Positions 45,901 to 56,448 of a DNA stretch of 64,000 bases are shown here, one piece after another. The stretch lies in NCBI RefSeq assembly GCF_900116645.1, contig NZ_FPBO01000005.1:124001-188000 (forward strand), read 5' to 3'. The DNA is from Pseudoduganella namucuonensis (GTDB taxonomy: Bacteria > Pseudomonadota > Gammaproteobacteria > Burkholderiales > Burkholderiaceae_D). Each line of letters opens with the position of its first letter. Position 1 is the first letter of the stretch. The notes under the pieces were generated by a model, which saw only the letters and a program-made list of their open reading frames with translations, was not told where the DNA came from and searched no databases. The translations under genes and the position numbers were made by a program.

Positions 45901-46032
45901 GGGCCGATGGCGGTGGCCATCATGGGCGGCCTGATACTGGCGACGGCGCTGACATTGCTGTTCCTGCCGGCCTTGTACGCGGCCTGGTTCAGGGTGAAAA
46001 AGCCGGTTCGCGCCACCGCGCTAGCCGAATAA
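42928..46032 (+). CDS. RND-family multidrug efflux pump
   Basis: This 1034-residue inner-membrane transporter has 12 membrane segments and two large periplasmic loops. The TM4 proton-relay acidic pair is visible in LGLLVDDAIIAVEMM, and the RND signature GMIIRNSVILVDQIEQD occurs in the second half. It exports drugs or other amphiphiles in exchange for protons, through the lipoprotein adaptor. The length and general sequence fit the HAE family, but the substrate cannot be told. ATGA overlaps the adaptor stop. No outer-membrane TolC-type gene follows. Confidence 0.92.
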   Translation: MKDGFNLSRWALEHIPLTRYLMAVLLIGGMLAYSNLGQDEDPPFTFRAMVVRVIWPGATALQMAEQITDKLEKKLQETPNIDEITSYSKPGETLIIVALRESASSQDTAASWYQVRKKLGDIRGTLPQGVIGPFFNDEFGDTFGSIFALSADGFNYAEMKDYADFVRQQLLSVPLVAKVDLLGVQDEKINIEFSHKKFAQLGIPMEAVINQIATQNNIESTGVLVTPTDNMQVRVTGALKTVEDLEQLELRANGTTFRLGDFATIKRIYQDPPGDKMRFNGKEVIGLAVSMEKGGNIIKMGAAMEKTVAELKAKLPVGIELQRVANQPSAVTASVGEFVNTLIEAVLIVLAVSFLALGLHSKPKLRLDARPGLVVALTIPLVLAVTFLFMLVLNIDLHKISLGALIIALGLLVDDAIIAVEMMVRKMEEGFSRFDAATFAYTSTALPMLTGTLITVAGFLPIGMAKSAAGEYTFSLFSVNALALVISWFVAVIFTPYIGYLLLKVQPHADGAHEELFDTPGYRKFRRLVNWCVSWRKTTIAATLAVFFVGVYGFNFIEKQFFPDSSRPELMVEMWLPEGSSFAATEAQAKKFEAFISRQEGVASYTSYVGTGSPRFYLPLDQILPQTNVTQIVVLPKDLKTREILRQKIIDVFKKDFPEVRGRVKLLPNGPPVPYPVQFRVTGFEVEKVRAIADDVKDIMRANPNTLGVNDNWNESVKVLRLDLDQDKMRALGITNQTVMRAAQTMLSGVTIGQFRENNKLIDIQVRQPQDERRTISELYNSTLPTASGKAVTIEQIARVHFVWEPGVVWREGREWAITVQSDVVDGVQGPTVSSQIDPKLEALRKNLPAGYRISVKGAASDSSEAEASIAANLPLAIFIIFTLLMLQLHSFSRALLVFLTGPLGVAGAAFALLALGRPLGFVANLGIIALFGMIIRNSVILVDQIEQDIKGGAEPWDAIVESAVRRCRPIILTAAAAALAMIPLSRSVFWGPMAVAIMGGLILATALTLLFLPALYAAWFRVKKPVRATALAE

Positions 46033-46053
46033 TCAAAGGGTTGCGACGAGTTT

Positions 46054-46068
46054 CACAACTAAGTTGTG
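46054..46068. promoter_or_regulatory. Perfect palindrome CACAACT-A-AGTTGTG after the RND gene
   Basis: Seven-base arms with a 1-base centre lie 22 bases after the RND pump stop codon. There is no T-run, so it is not a terminator. It may be an operator for the tRNA-Leu/tig unit that follows, but there is no direct support. Confidence 0.35.
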
Positions 46069-46133
46069 GTTAAGTCAAAAAACCCTTCCTTACTCTGAAA
46101 AAAACAGTAAAATACCGCGTTGAAGTTGAAAGC

Positions 46134-46190
46134 CCCCGCCGAGGCGGGGAAGGGCGACCCGTTTTCACTTAATGGTCGCCCTTTGCTTTT
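46134..46190 (+). terminator. Tandem hairpins, probable terminator after the RND operon
   Basis: CCCCGCC ga GGCGGGG (46134-46149) is followed by GGGCGACC/GGTCGCCC (46152-46181), then TTTGCTTTT. The second hairpin has an 8-bp stem and a T-rich tail. It ends transcription before tRNA-Leu or sits in its leader. Confidence 0.6.
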
Positions 46191-46203
46191 GTACAAATAC
46201 GCC

Positions 46204-46290
46204 GCGAGGATGGCGAAATTGGTAGACGCACCAGGTTTAGGTCCTGACGCCAGCAATGGTGTGGGGGTTCGAGTCCCCCTCCTCGCACCA
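46204..46290 (+). tRNA. tRNA-Leu (anticodon TAG)
   Basis: The 87-base gene has acceptor arms GCGAGGA and TCCTCGC, a class-II long variable arm, the anticodon loop TTTAGGT (anticodon TAG), the T-arm GGGGGTTCGAGTCCCCC, and an encoded CCA. The tig start codon follows 33 bases later with no terminator between, so the tRNA and tig are probably on one transcript. Confidence 0.96.
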
Positions 46291-46323
46291 CAGTATTCTT
46301 TATATTTTTTGGACGATTTTTAC

Positions 46324-47664
46324 ATGGCAACTGCAGTCGAAACCCTGGGCAAACTTGAACGTCGTATCACGATCTCCTTCCCGCTGACCGACGTCCGCTC
46401 GGAAGTTGAGAAACGCCTGAAAGTGCAAGCCAAGTCGGCTAAGGCACCAGGCTTCCGTCCTGGTAAAGTGCCCCTGAAAATGGTCGCCGCACAATACGGT
46501 TATCAGATCGAAACCGAAGTGCTGAACGATAAGGTCGGCCGCGCCTTCAACGACGCCGCCAACGAGAACAACCTGCGCGTGGCGGGCTATCCGAAAATCG
46601 AACCAAAGAATGACGCTCCCGAAGGCCAGCTGACCTTCGACGCGACCTTCGAGGTGTATCCAGAAGTCGTCATCGGCGACCTGTCGACGGTGGAAATCGA
46701 AACCGTCAAGACCGAGGTGACCGACGCCGAGATCGACAAGACCATCGAAATCCTGCGCAAGCAGCGCGTGCACTTCCACGCCAAGGGCGTGGCCGGCGAG
46801 CACGGCGACGGCGGCGAGGCTGTCGCGGCCAACGGCGACAAGGTCACCGTGGACTTCGTCGGCTCGATCGACGGCGTTGAATTCGCCGGCGGCAAGGCCG
46901 ACGACTTCGTGTTCGTGCTGGGCGAGGGCCGCATGCTGCCCGAGTTCGAAGCCGCCACCGTCGGCCTGAAAGTGGGCGAGTCCAAGACCTTCGACCTGGC
47001 CTTCCCCGAGGACTACCATGGCAAGGACGTGGCCGGCAAGACCGCCCAGTTCACCATCACCCTGAAACAGCTGGAATGGGCGCACCTGCCGGAAGTCGAC
47101 GCCGAATTCGCCAAATCGCTGGGCGTCGCCGACGGCGACCTGGCCAAAATGCGCGAAGACATCAAGGTCAACCTGGAACGCGAAGTCAACGGCCGCGTGA
47201 AAGCGCGCAACAAGGAAGCCGTGATGGACGCGCTGGTGAAAACCGCGACCCTGGACGTGCCGCAAGCCCTGATCGCCCAGGACACCGAGCGCCTGGCCGA
47301 GATGACCCGCCAGGACATGGCGCAGCGCGGCATGAACGTCAAGGACGTGCCGTTCCCGCCGGAACTGTTCGCCGACAAGGCCGAGCGCCGCGTGCGCCTG
47401 GGCCTGATCCTGTCGCAACTGGTCAACGAAAACAAACTGCAAGCGCTGCCGGAGCAGGTCAAGGCGCAAGTGGAAGACTTCGCGCAATCGTACGAAGATC
47501 CACGCGAAGTGCTGAAGTACTACTACAGCGATCGCCGCCGCCTGGCCGAGGTCGAAGCCCTTGTATTGGAAGAAAACGTCGTTAACTTCGTTCTGGGCCT
47601 GTCGAAAACCACGTCCAAGGCAGTCGCCTTCGACGAGTTGATGGGAAGCAACGCGCAAGCGTAA
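46324..47664 (+). CDS. tig: Trigger factor
   Basis: This 446-residue ribosome-associated chaperone and peptidyl-prolyl isomerase has the ribosome-binding tail signature in GFRPGKVP (about residue 44), the FKBP domain (about 160-245: [18 protein letters not shown]..) and a C-terminal helical cradle. It meets nascent chains at the exit tunnel. The frame is open upstream through the tRNA, but conserved sequence starts at [15 protein letters not shown]. Shine-Dalgarno is weak. It heads tig-clpP-clpX-lon, a conserved quality-control block. Confidence 0.96.
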   Translation: MATAVETLGKLERRITISFPLTDVRSEVEKRLKVQAKSAKAPGFRPGKVPLKMVAAQYGYQIETEVLNDKVGRAFNDAANENNLRVAGYPKIEPKNDAPEGQLTFDATFEVYPEVVIGDLSTVEIETVKTEVTDAEIDKTIEILRKQRVHFHAKGVAGEHGDGGEAVAANGDKVTVDFVGSIDGVEFAGGKADDFVFVLGEGRMLPEFEAATVGLKVGESKTFDLAFPEDYHGKDVAGKTAQFTITLKQLEWAHLPEVDAEFAKSLGVADGDLAKMREDIKVNLEREVNGRVKARNKEAVMDALVKTATLDVPQALIAQDTERLAEMTRQDMAQRGMNVKDVPFPPELFADKAERRVRLGLILSQLVNENKLQALPEQVKAQVEDFAQSYEDPREVLKYYYSDRRRLAEVEALVLEENVVNFVLGLSKTTSKAVAFDELMGSNAQA

Positions 47665-47714
47665 TCCAGCGCGCACCCCTCGGGGTGCGTTCTGCTTCAC
47701 AAGGAAAACATTGC

Positions 47715-48335
47715 ATGATGAACCGTAATCCGGCTCTCGACACTGAAATGCTCGGCCTGGTGCCGATGGTGATTGAACAAAGCGGCCGCGGCGAGCGCTC
47801 GTACGACATCTACTCGCGCCTGCTGAAGGAGCGCGTGATCTTCATGGTGGGTCCGGTCAACGACCAGATGGCCAACCTGATCGTCGCCCAGCTGCTGTTC
47901 CTGGAGAGCGAAAATCCGGACAAGGACATTTCGCTCTACATCAACTCCCCTGGCGGTTCGGTGTCCGCCGGCCTGGCGATCTTCGACACGATGCAGTTCA
48001 TCAAGCCGGACGTCTCCACGCTGTGCACCGGCATGGCCGCCTCGATGGGCGCCTTCCTGCTGGCCGCCGGCGCCAAGGGCAAGCGTTTCTCGCTGCCGAA
48101 CTCGCGCATCATGATCCACCAGCCGTCCGGCGGCTCCCAGGGCCAGGCGTCCGACATCGAGATCCAGGCCAAGGAAATCCTGTACCTGCGCCACCGCCTG
48201 AACAGCATCCTCGCCGAGCGCACCGGCCAGACGATCGAGCAGATCGCCAAGGACACGGACCGCGACCGCTTCCTGTCGGCCGACGAGGCCGCGGAATATG
48301 GCCTGATCGACAAAGTGTTGACCAGCCGCGTTTGA
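47715..48335 (+). CDS. clpP: ATP-dependent Clp protease proteolytic subunit
   Basis: This 206-residue serine peptidase has the catalytic triad Ser110 (GMAASMG), His135 (MIHQPSGG) and Asp184 (KDTDRDRF). It forms a double heptameric ring and degrades proteins unfolded by ClpX, encoded next. AAGGAAAA precedes two adjacent ATGs (47715 and 47718); the first is used here. A hairpin GCACCCC/GGGGTGC lies between tig and clpP without a T-run, so read-through is likely. Confidence 0.97.
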   Translation: MMNRNPALDTEMLGLVPMVIEQSGRGERSYDIYSRLLKERVIFMVGPVNDQMANLIVAQLLFLESENPDKDISLYINSPGGSVSAGLAIFDTMQFIKPDVSTLCTGMAASMGAFLLAAGAKGKRFSLPNSRIMIHQPSGGSQGQASDIEIQAKEILYLRHRLNSILAERTGQTIEQIAKDTDRDRFLSADEAAEYGLIDKVLTSRV

Positions 48336-48363
48336 TGAATTCCTGGCAGCAACGCTAAAAGTA

Positions 48364-48399
48364 CGCCCGGACGCGACAAACGTTCGGGCGTTTCTTTTT
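48364..48399 (+). terminator. Intrinsic terminator after clpP
   Basis: CGCCCGGACG and CGTTCGGGCG form a 10-bp stem (one wobble) with a 7-base loop, followed by TTTCTTTTT. It separates clpP from clpX, so clpX may have its own promoter in the next 60 bases or rely on read-through. Confidence 0.8.
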
Positions 48400-48461
48400 C
48401 ATTTCAGGTAGCATGTGGCTTGTACCGCCTCATCTGCCTCGTAACTACCTATACAAGTCCC

Positions 48462-49730
48462 ATGTCCGAGAAAAAATCCTCCAGCGGCGAAAAATTACTG
48501 TACTGCTCGTTTTGCGGCAAGAGCCAGCACGAGGTGAAGAAGCTGATCGCCGGCCCGTCCGTCTTCATCTGCGACGAATGCATCGACTTGTGCAACGACA
48601 TCATCCGCGACGAGACCTCCAGCATCGAGTCCGTCACCGGCGCCAAGTCCGACCTGCCGACCCCGCATGAAATCAAGGACTTGCTGGACCAGTACGTGAT
48701 CGGCCAGCAAACCGCCAAGCGCATCCTGTCGGTCGCGGTGTACAACCACTACAAGCGCCTGAAGCACCTGGGCAAGAAGGACGACATCGAGCTGGCCAAG
48801 TCCAACATCCTGCTGGTCGGCCCCACCGGCTCCGGCAAGACGCTGCTGGCCCAGACCCTGGCGCGCATGCTGAACGTGCCGTTCGTGATCGCCGACGCCA
48901 CCACGCTGACCGAAGCCGGCTACGTGGGCGAGGACGTGGAGAACATCATCCAGAAGCTGTTGCAAAGCTGCAACTACGATGTGGAAAAGGCGCAACGCGG
49001 CATCGTCTACATCGACGAGATCGACAAGATCTCGCGCAAGTCGGACAACCCGTCCATCACGCGCGACGTGTCGGGCGAGGGCGTGCAGCAGGCGCTGCTG
49101 AAGCTGATCGAGGGCACCATGGCCTCGGTGCCGCCGCAGGGCGGGCGCAAGCACCCGAACCAGGACTTCGTGCAGATCGACACCACCAACATCATGTTCA
49201 TCTGCGGCGGCGCCTTCGACGGCCTGGCCAAGATCATCTCCAACCGCTCGGAGAAGAGCGGCATCGGCTTCTCGGCCATCGTGAAGAGCAAGGAACAGCG
49301 CGCCGCGTCCGAGATCCTGATGGAGGCCGAACCGGAGGACTTGATCAAGTTCGGCCTGATCCCGGAACTGGTGGGCCGCCTGCCGGTGGTCGCCACGCTG
49401 TCCGAGCTGACCGAGGAGGCGCTGATCCAGATCCTGATCGAGCCGAAGAACGCGCTGGTCAAGCAGTACTCCAAGCTGCTGGACATGGAGGGCGCGGAGC
49501 TGGAGATCCGTCCCGCCGCGCTGCACGCCATCGCCAAGAAGGCGCTGGCGCGCAAGACCGGCGCCCGCGGCCTGCGCTCCATCCTGGAGCACGCGCTGCT
49601 GGACGTGATGTACGAGCTGCCGAACGAGACCAATGTCAGCAAAGTGGTGATCGATGAAAATACGATCACCAGCGGCGCCAAGCCATTGCTTATTTATCAG
49701 GAGCCGGCAAAAGCGTCCGGTGAAAATTAA
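48462..49730 (+). CDS. clpX: ATP-dependent unfoldase ClpX
   Basis: This 422-residue AAA+ protein has an N-terminal zinc-binding domain (Cys15, Cys18, Cys37, Cys40), Walker A GPTGSGKT (120-127), Walker B IYIDEIDK-type (about 183-188) and the IGF loop GIGFSA used to dock ClpP. It recognises tagged or misfolded proteins and feeds them to ClpP. It follows clpP behind a terminator. Length and order match other betaproteobacteria. Confidence 0.97.
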   Translation: MSEKKSSSGEKLLYCSFCGKSQHEVKKLIAGPSVFICDECIDLCNDIIRDETSSIESVTGAKSDLPTPHEIKDLLDQYVIGQQTAKRILSVAVYNHYKRLKHLGKKDDIELAKSNILLVGPTGSGKTLLAQTLARMLNVPFVIADATTLTEAGYVGEDVENIIQKLLQSCNYDVEKAQRGIVYIDEIDKISRKSDNPSITRDVSGEGVQQALLKLIEGTMASVPPQGGRKHPNQDFVQIDTTNIMFICGGAFDGLAKIISNRSEKSGIGFSAIVKSKEQRAASEILMEAEPEDLIKFGLIPELVGRLPVVATLSELTEEALIQILIEPKNALVKQYSKLLDMEGAELEIRPAALHAIAKKALARKTGARGLRSILEHALLDVMYELPNETNVSKVVIDENTITSGAKPLLIYQEPAKASGEN

Positions 49731-49822
49731 ATAACGACCGCACACATGCGCAAAATTCGTTTTGCATCCATGGGGCAAGGCGGTACAATTTAATCCAATA
49801 AGACAAACAGGCTTCATTCGAA

Positions 49823-49865
49823 AAGCCACTCGCGTCGCCTGCGTCGCCAGTGGCTTTTTTATTTA
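49823..49865 (+). terminator. Intrinsic terminator after clpX
   Basis: AAGCCACT (49823-49830) pairs with AGTGGCTT (49849-49856) around an 18-base loop, ending in TTTTTTATTT. It closes the clpX transcript before lon. Confidence 0.75.
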
Positions 49866-50023
49866 GTCTGCTTATTAAAGCAGCACGTTTAGAGCACGGC
49901 AGCTTCTCTGAAACTTCTCCATTTAGCAATATTAGATTTTTTGGAGAATTATTATTGCCGCCGGTCTTGTGATTTGGCATTTAACCGCCAATTTCAGGTA
50001 GACGCTTTCACATAAGGTACGCC

Positions 50024-52435
<2,412 letters not shown>

Positions 52436-52469
52436 GCCGCCGCCGGGCGTTTATTGCCTGGCCGGCCAC

Positions 52470-52504
52470 AAACAGGCGCCTTTATGGCGCCTGTTTGCAT
52501 TTTT
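52470..52504 (+). terminator. Intrinsic terminator after lon
   Basis: AAACAGGCGCC and GGCGCCTGTTT form a perfect 11-bp stem with a TTTAT loop, followed by GCATTTTT. Confidence 0.88.
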
Positions 52505-52529
52505 AGCCCGATTTTCGCTAGTGTTTCCC

Positions 52530-52559
52530 TTGACACAAGGTTGACCCCGCTTGTTTAAT
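52530..52559 (+). promoter_or_regulatory. Sigma-70 promoter of hupB
   Basis: TTGACA (52530-52535, perfect -35) and TTTAAT (52554-52559, 5 of 6 in the -10) are 18 bases apart. The hupB start is about 90 bases downstream. Confidence 0.65.
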
Positions 52560-52651
52560 ACGGCCTGAGATTTTTCTCTGCCCTTGGAGGATGGCGCCAG
52601 CGCTGCCCGAAAACGGTATAAACGATATAAACCTTTGTGACGGGGACTTTT

Positions 52652-52924
52652 GTGAACAAGACTGAACTGATCGACCATATCGCTACTTCCGCTGACATTT
52701 CGAAAGCGGCGGCCGCGCGCGCGCTGGACGCGGTGATCGATGGCGTAACCACCACCCTGGCCAAGAACGACAGCGTCACCCTGGTCGGCTTTGGCACCTT
52801 CTCGGTGAGCGAACGCGCCGCCCGCACCGGCCGCAACCCGCGCACCAAAGAGGAAATCGTCATCGACGCGGCCAAGGTCCCCAAATTTAAAGCTGGCAAA
52901 GCTTTGAAGGATGCTGTAAACTAA
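52652..52924 (+). CDS. hupB: DNA-binding protein HU (beta type)
   Basis: This 90-residue nucleoid protein starts at GTG with CGGGGA 5-6 bases upstream. The sequence [32 protein letters not shown], then [24 protein letters not shown] (DNA-gripping arms with the conserved Arg-Asn-Pro) and a final [13 protein letters not shown] are diagnostic. It bends and compacts DNA. The longer in-frame reading from 52637 lacks support. It lies between lon and the tRNA-Val/tRNA-Asp pair. Confidence 0.96.
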   Translation: MNKTELIDHIATSADISKAAAARALDAVIDGVTTTLAKNDSVTLVGFGTFSVSERAARTGRNPRTKEEIVIDAAKVPKFKAGKALKDAVN

Positions 52925-52966
52925 CGGACTTCGGTGAGTCGACACGGCTCACCAGGCAGTTGGACT

Positions 52967-53042
52967 GGGCGCTTAGCTCAGTTGGTAGAGCGGATGCCTT
53001 ACAAGCATTAGGTCGGGAGTTCGACCCTCTCAGCGCCCACCA
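52967..53042 (+). tRNA. tRNA-Val (anticodon TAC)
   Basis: The 76-base gene has acceptor arms GGGCGCT and AGCGCCC, the anticodon loop CTTACAA (anticodon TAC) and the T-arm with GTTCGAC, and encodes CCA. It lies 42 bases after hupB. Confidence 0.96.
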
Positions 53043-53072
53043 GTTCACTGCCGGCTATGCCTTGAGTATGCT

Positions 53073-53149
53073 GGAGCGGTAGTTCAGTTGGTTAGAATAC
53101 CGGCCTGTCACGCCGGGGGTCGCGGGTTCGAGCCCCGTCCGCTCCGCCA
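53073..53149 (+). tRNA. tRNA-Asp (anticodon GTC)
   Basis: The 77-base gene has acceptor arms GGAGCGG and CCGCTCC, the anticodon loop CTGTCAC (anticodon GTC) and T-loop GTTCGAG, and encodes CCA. It follows tRNA-Val by 30 bases and is probably in the same transcript. Confidence 0.96.
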
Positions 53150-53160
53150 AGAACAAGATG

Positions 53161-53193
53161 AAACCGCAGCCGCAAGGTTGCGGGGGTTTTTCT
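53161..53193 (+). terminator. Terminator after tRNA-Asp
   Basis: The perfect inner stem CCGCAA-GG-TTGCGG is extended by AAACC/GGTTT-type pairing and followed by TTTTTCTTT. It ends the hupB-tRNA transcript. Confidence 0.65.
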
Positions 53194-53267
53194 TTAGCCG
53201 TGACGTTTTGTCATTCTTGCCGTTTTGCCTTGCCCTGGCCGGGCGGCGCACGGTAGAATCGCGTGCG

Positions 53268-53293
53268 AGGCGAACGCAGGTTCGCCTTTTTTT
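53268..53293 (+). terminator. Second intrinsic terminator upstream of ppiD
   Basis: AGGCGAAC (53268-53275) and GTTCGCCT (53280-53287) form an 8-bp stem with a GCAG loop followed by TTTTTT. It stops read-through 37 bases before ppiD. Confidence 0.75.
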
Positions 53294-53330
53294 GTAGAGC
53301 TCCAGATCCACTCATCAGAATTGGCGGACC

Positions 53331-55262
53331 ATGTTTGAATTTATACGCACGCATCAAAAGTTGATGCAGATTTTACTGGCGATCCTGATCGTGCCGTCGT
53401 TTGTCCTGGTCGGCGTCAGCGGATACCAGAATTCCGGCGACGGGGCGAACACCGTCGCCACCATCGACGGCCAGCCCGTGACCCGCCAGGAATGGGAAGC
53501 CGCGCAGCGCACCCAGCTCGACAACTTCCGCCAGCGCATGGGCGAGCAGTTCGACCAGAAGCTGTTCGACACGCCCGAGTTCAAGCAAAACGTGCTCGAG
53601 TCGCTGATCGCCGAGCGCGCTGTGGGCGCCGAGGTCGCGCGCAGCCACCTGACCGTCGGCGACGCCAAGCTGCAGGAGATCCTGCTGGACGGCATCAAGG
53701 ACATCCCCGGCATGATCAAGCCCGACGGCAAGGTCGACATCGAGCGCTACCGCTCGCTGCTGGCCGCGCAAGGCATGACGCCGGAAGGCTACCAGGCCCG
53801 CCTGCGCCGCGACATGGCGCTGCAGCAGGTCAGCGGCGCCGTACAGCTGACCGGCTTCGCGCCGCGCTCCGTGGCCGCCAAGCTGTCCGACTTCGGCGCG
53901 CAGGAGCGCGAAGTGCAGGAACTGCTGCTGCCGGCGGCGCAATTCCTGCCGCAGGTGAAAGTCACCGACGAGATGGTCAAGGCCTATTACGACAAGAACG
54001 CCAAGCTGTTCGAGGTGCCCGAGCAGGCCAAGATCGAATACGTGGTGTTCAACGCCGCCGCCGTGGCCGACCAGGTCAGCGTGACCGACGCCGACGTGGC
54101 CGCCTACTACGAGCAGAACAAGGCCCGCTACGGCAGCGCCGAGGCGCGCCGCGCCAGCCACATCCTGGTGGCCGTGAAGAAGGACGCCAGCGCCGCCGAC
54201 AAGGCCGCAGCCAAGGCCAAGGCCGATGCCATCCTGGCCGAGGTGAAGAAGGCCCCGGCCGACTTCGCCAAGATCGCCAAGGCCAAATCGGAGGACCCGG
54301 TGTCGGCCGAGCAGGGCGGCGACCTGGACGTGCTGGAAAAAGGCGCGCTGCCCAAGCCGCTGGAGGACGCCGCCTTCGCGCTGAAGCAGGGCGAGATCGC
54401 CGGTCCGGTCGAGACCGAGTTCGGCTACCACATCGTCACCGTCACCTCGCTGAAACCGGCCGCCGTCAAGCCGCTGGACGAGGTGAAGAACGACATCGCC
54501 GCCGACCTGAAGAAGCAGAAGTCCGCCAAGAAGTACTCGGAGATGGCCGAGGCCTTCACCAACACCGTGTACGAGCAGGCCGACAGCCTGAAGCCGGTGG
54601 CCGACAAGCTCAAGCTGAAGATCGAAACCGCCGAGCACGTCGCGCGCACCCCGTCGCCCGCGCTGGGCACCGCGCCGTTCAACCACGCCAAGTTCTTGAC
54701 CGCGCTGTTCTCGGACGAGTCGCTGAAGAACAAGCGCAACACCGAGGCGGTGGAAGTGGCGCCGAGCACCCTGGTGGCCGGCCGCATCGTCGAATTCAAG
54801 CCGGCGGCCAAGCGTCCGCTGGCCGAGGTGGACGCCGCGATCCGCCAGCGCGTGACGGCCGAGGAAGCCGTCAAGATGGCCAAGAAGGAAGGCGAAGCCA
54901 AGATCGCCGCGGCCAAGGCGTCGGGCGGCGCGGAAGGCTTCGGTGGCGCCAAGCTGGTGTCGCGCGCCAACCCGAACGGCCTGAACGGCGCCGCGCTGGC
55001 CGAGGTGATGAAAGCCGACACCGCCAAGCTGCCGGCCTACGTCGGCGTGGAATTGCCCGGCATGGGCTACGGCGTGTACCGCATCGGCAAGGTGCAGCAG
55101 CCGGCCGAGCAAGACCCGGCGCAGCGCAAGGCCGAGGCCGAGCAGATCTCCAACATGGTGGCGTCGCAAGAGCTGTACCAATACGTGGACGCGCTCAAGC
55201 ACAAAGCCAAGGTCAAGCTGCTCAGCGGCGCCAAGGCCACGAAGCCCGAAACCGCCAACTAA
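53331..55262 (+). CDS. ppiD: Periplasmic peptidyl-prolyl isomerase, PpiD-like
   Basis: This 643-residue protein has one N-terminal membrane anchor (about 11-33), a SurA_N-like chaperone domain (about 40-200) and a parvulin domain (about 265-375: RASHILVAV... GGDLDVLEKGALPKPLEDAAFALKQGEIAGPVETEFGYHIV). A second degenerate parvulin-like C-terminal region follows. It assists outer-membrane and secreted protein folding near the Sec translocon. The order lon, hup, tRNAs, ppiD matches related bacteria and E. coli lon-hupB-ppiD. Confidence 0.94.
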   Translation: MFEFIRTHQKLMQILLAILIVPSFVLVGVSGYQNSGDGANTVATIDGQPVTRQEWEAAQRTQLDNFRQRMGEQFDQKLFDTPEFKQNVLESLIAERAVGAEVARSHLTVGDAKLQEILLDGIKDIPGMIKPDGKVDIERYRSLLAAQGMTPEGYQARLRRDMALQQVSGAVQLTGFAPRSVAAKLSDFGAQEREVQELLLPAAQFLPQVKVTDEMVKAYYDKNAKLFEVPEQAKIEYVVFNAAAVADQVSVTDADVAAYYEQNKARYGSAEARRASHILVAVKKDASAADKAAAKAKADAILAEVKKAPADFAKIAKAKSEDPVSAEQGGDLDVLEKGALPKPLEDAAFALKQGEIAGPVETEFGYHIVTVTSLKPAAVKPLDEVKNDIAADLKKQKSAKKYSEMAEAFTNTVYEQADSLKPVADKLKLKIETAEHVARTPSPALGTAPFNHAKFLTALFSDESLKNKRNTEAVEVAPSTLVAGRIVEFKPAAKRPLAEVDAAIRQRVTAEEAVKMAKKEGEAKIAAAKASGGAEGFGGAKLVSRANPNGLNGAALAEVMKADTAKLPAYVGVELPGMGYGVYRIGKVQQPAEQDPAQRKAEAEQISNMVASQELYQYVDALKHKAKVKLLSGAKATKPETAN

Positions 55263-55264
55263 GC

Positions 55265-55298
55265 AAAAATGCCGCTCTAACCCAGCGGCATTTTTTTG
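55265..55298 (+). terminator. Intrinsic terminator after ppiD
   Basis: ATGCCGCT (55269-55276) pairs with AGCGGCAT (55284-55291) around CTAACCC. A run of A precedes it and TTTTTTT follows. Confidence 0.9.
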
Positions 55299-55318
55299 TC
55301 CTCGCACTTATCAAAAAC

Positions 55319-55378
55319 ACATCGGTGTCAGGCGCGACATTCGGACATTTGTCCGAATGTCGCGCCTGACACCGATGT
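55319..55378. repeat. Perfect 29-bp inverted repeat (REP-like)
   Basis: Two 29-base arms (55319-55347 and 55350-55378) are exact reverse complements with a 2-base TT loop. The left arm begins ACATCGGTGTCAGGCGCGAC. It sits between the ppiD terminator and the convergent mnmH end, so both genes' transcripts can form the hairpin. The GTGTCAGG start resembles the GGGTCAGG and GGGACAG arms of the other palindromes. Confidence 0.85.
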
Positions 55379-55392
55379 AGCTGGGGTAACTT

Positions 55393-56448
55393 TTAGGGGC
55401 GGTGCAGGGCGAGGGCGGCGGCGCGGAAGTCGTCCGGGGCGATGCCGGGGAGCTCGAGCACCTGTGCGTCGGCGTTGCCGGGGAAGTTGCGGTCGATGGA
55501 GCGCAGGTAGGCGGGGTCGTAGTGCTCGCTCAGCAGCATGCCCACCAGCTCGGCCATCCGGCCGGCGTTGGCCAGTTCACGCCAGGCGTTGATCTTGTCG
55601 CGGCCGTGCAGCGCGGCCAGCAGGCCCAGCTGTTCGTTGAGCGCCGCCGCGTCGTGCGTGTAGTGGGCGTAGTCCTGCATCAGCAGCGCCACCCGGTGTT
55701 CGCGCGACAGCCGCAGCGCGACGCAGGGCGAGGCGCGCATCTTGTCCATCAGCGCGCCCGGCACCCGCAGTTCGCCCACCTTCTTGCTTTCGGATTCGAC
55801 GAACACCGGCAGCGCGGGATCGAAGCGGCGCAGCCGGTCCCAGATCGCGCTTTCGAAGGCCTTTTGCGACGGCTGCGGATGGCTGGGGATGCTCCCCAGC
55901 ACCGAGCCCCGGTGCGCGGCCAGCTGTTCCAGGTCCAGCACTTGCGCGCCGACCGACTCCAGCGTTTGCAGCAGCCGACTCTTGCCGCTGCCGGTGGTGC
56001 CGCACAGCACGCGGAAGTCCAGCGCCGGCGTCCGCTCCAGCGCGGCGCTGACGTATTGCCGGTAGTCCTTGTAGCCGCCGTCCAACTGCGCCACCGGCCA
56101 GCCTATCTTGGCCAGGATGTGGGCCATGGCGCCGCTGCGGTTGCCGCCGCGCCAGCAGTAGACCAGCGGCCGCCAGTCGCGCGGTTTGTCCTGCCACAGC
56201 GCGTCGATGTGCTGCGCGATGTTGCGCGCGACCATGGCCGCGCCCATCTTCTTGGCCTCGAACGCGCCCACCTGCTTGTAGGTGGTGCCGACCACGATGC
56301 GCTGCTCGTCGTCCAGCACGGGGCAGTTGATGGCGCCGGGCACGTGGTCGAGCGCGTACTCGGCCTCGGTGCGCACGTCGATGATGGCGTCGAATTCGTG
56401 CAGGCGGTCGACCAGGTCGGCGAAATGGCTCAGTTCAGGGTATTTCAT
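55393..56448 (-). CDS. mnmH: tRNA 2-selenouridine synthase
   Basis: This 351-residue enzyme combines an N-terminal rhodanese domain (catalytic Cys98 in VYCWRGGNRSG) with a P-loop domain (GTTGSGKS, about 150-157). It converts 2-thiouridine at the tRNA wobble position to geranylthio- and then selenouridine using selenophosphate. SelD would be needed and is not in the window. The ATG overlaps the tesA stop by 4 bases (ATGA), so it is translationally coupled. An open frame continues upstream but belongs to the tesA region. Confidence 0.93.
   Translation of the reverse strand: MKYPELSHFADLVDRLHEFDAIIDVRTEAEYALDHVPGAINCPVLDDEQRIVVGTTYKQVGAFEAKKMGAAMVARNIAQHIDALWQDKPRDWRPLVYCWRGGNRSGAMAHILAKIGWPVAQLDGGYKDYRQYVSAALERTPALDFRVLCGTTGSGKSRLLQTLESVGAQVLDLEQLAAHRGSVLGSIPSHPQPSQKAFESAIWDRLRRFDPALPVFVESESKKVGELRVPGALMDKMRASPCVALRLSREHRVALLMQDYAHYTHDAAALNEQLGLLAALHGRDKINAWRELANAGRMAELVGMLLSEHYDPAYLRSIDRNFPGNADAQVLELPGIAPDDFRAAALALHRP

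Noticed and set aside
47671..47690. GCACCCC/GGGGTGC hairpin between tig and clpP as a terminator
   Set aside because: No T-run follows, so at most it is a pause or processing site.
49966..49994. Heat-shock-like promoter before lon (CTTGTGA-N12/13-CCGCCAATTT)
   Set aside because: Only a partial match to the sigma-32 consensus, with CTTGAAA and CCCCAT both imperfect. It is worth testing but not strong enough to list as a feature.
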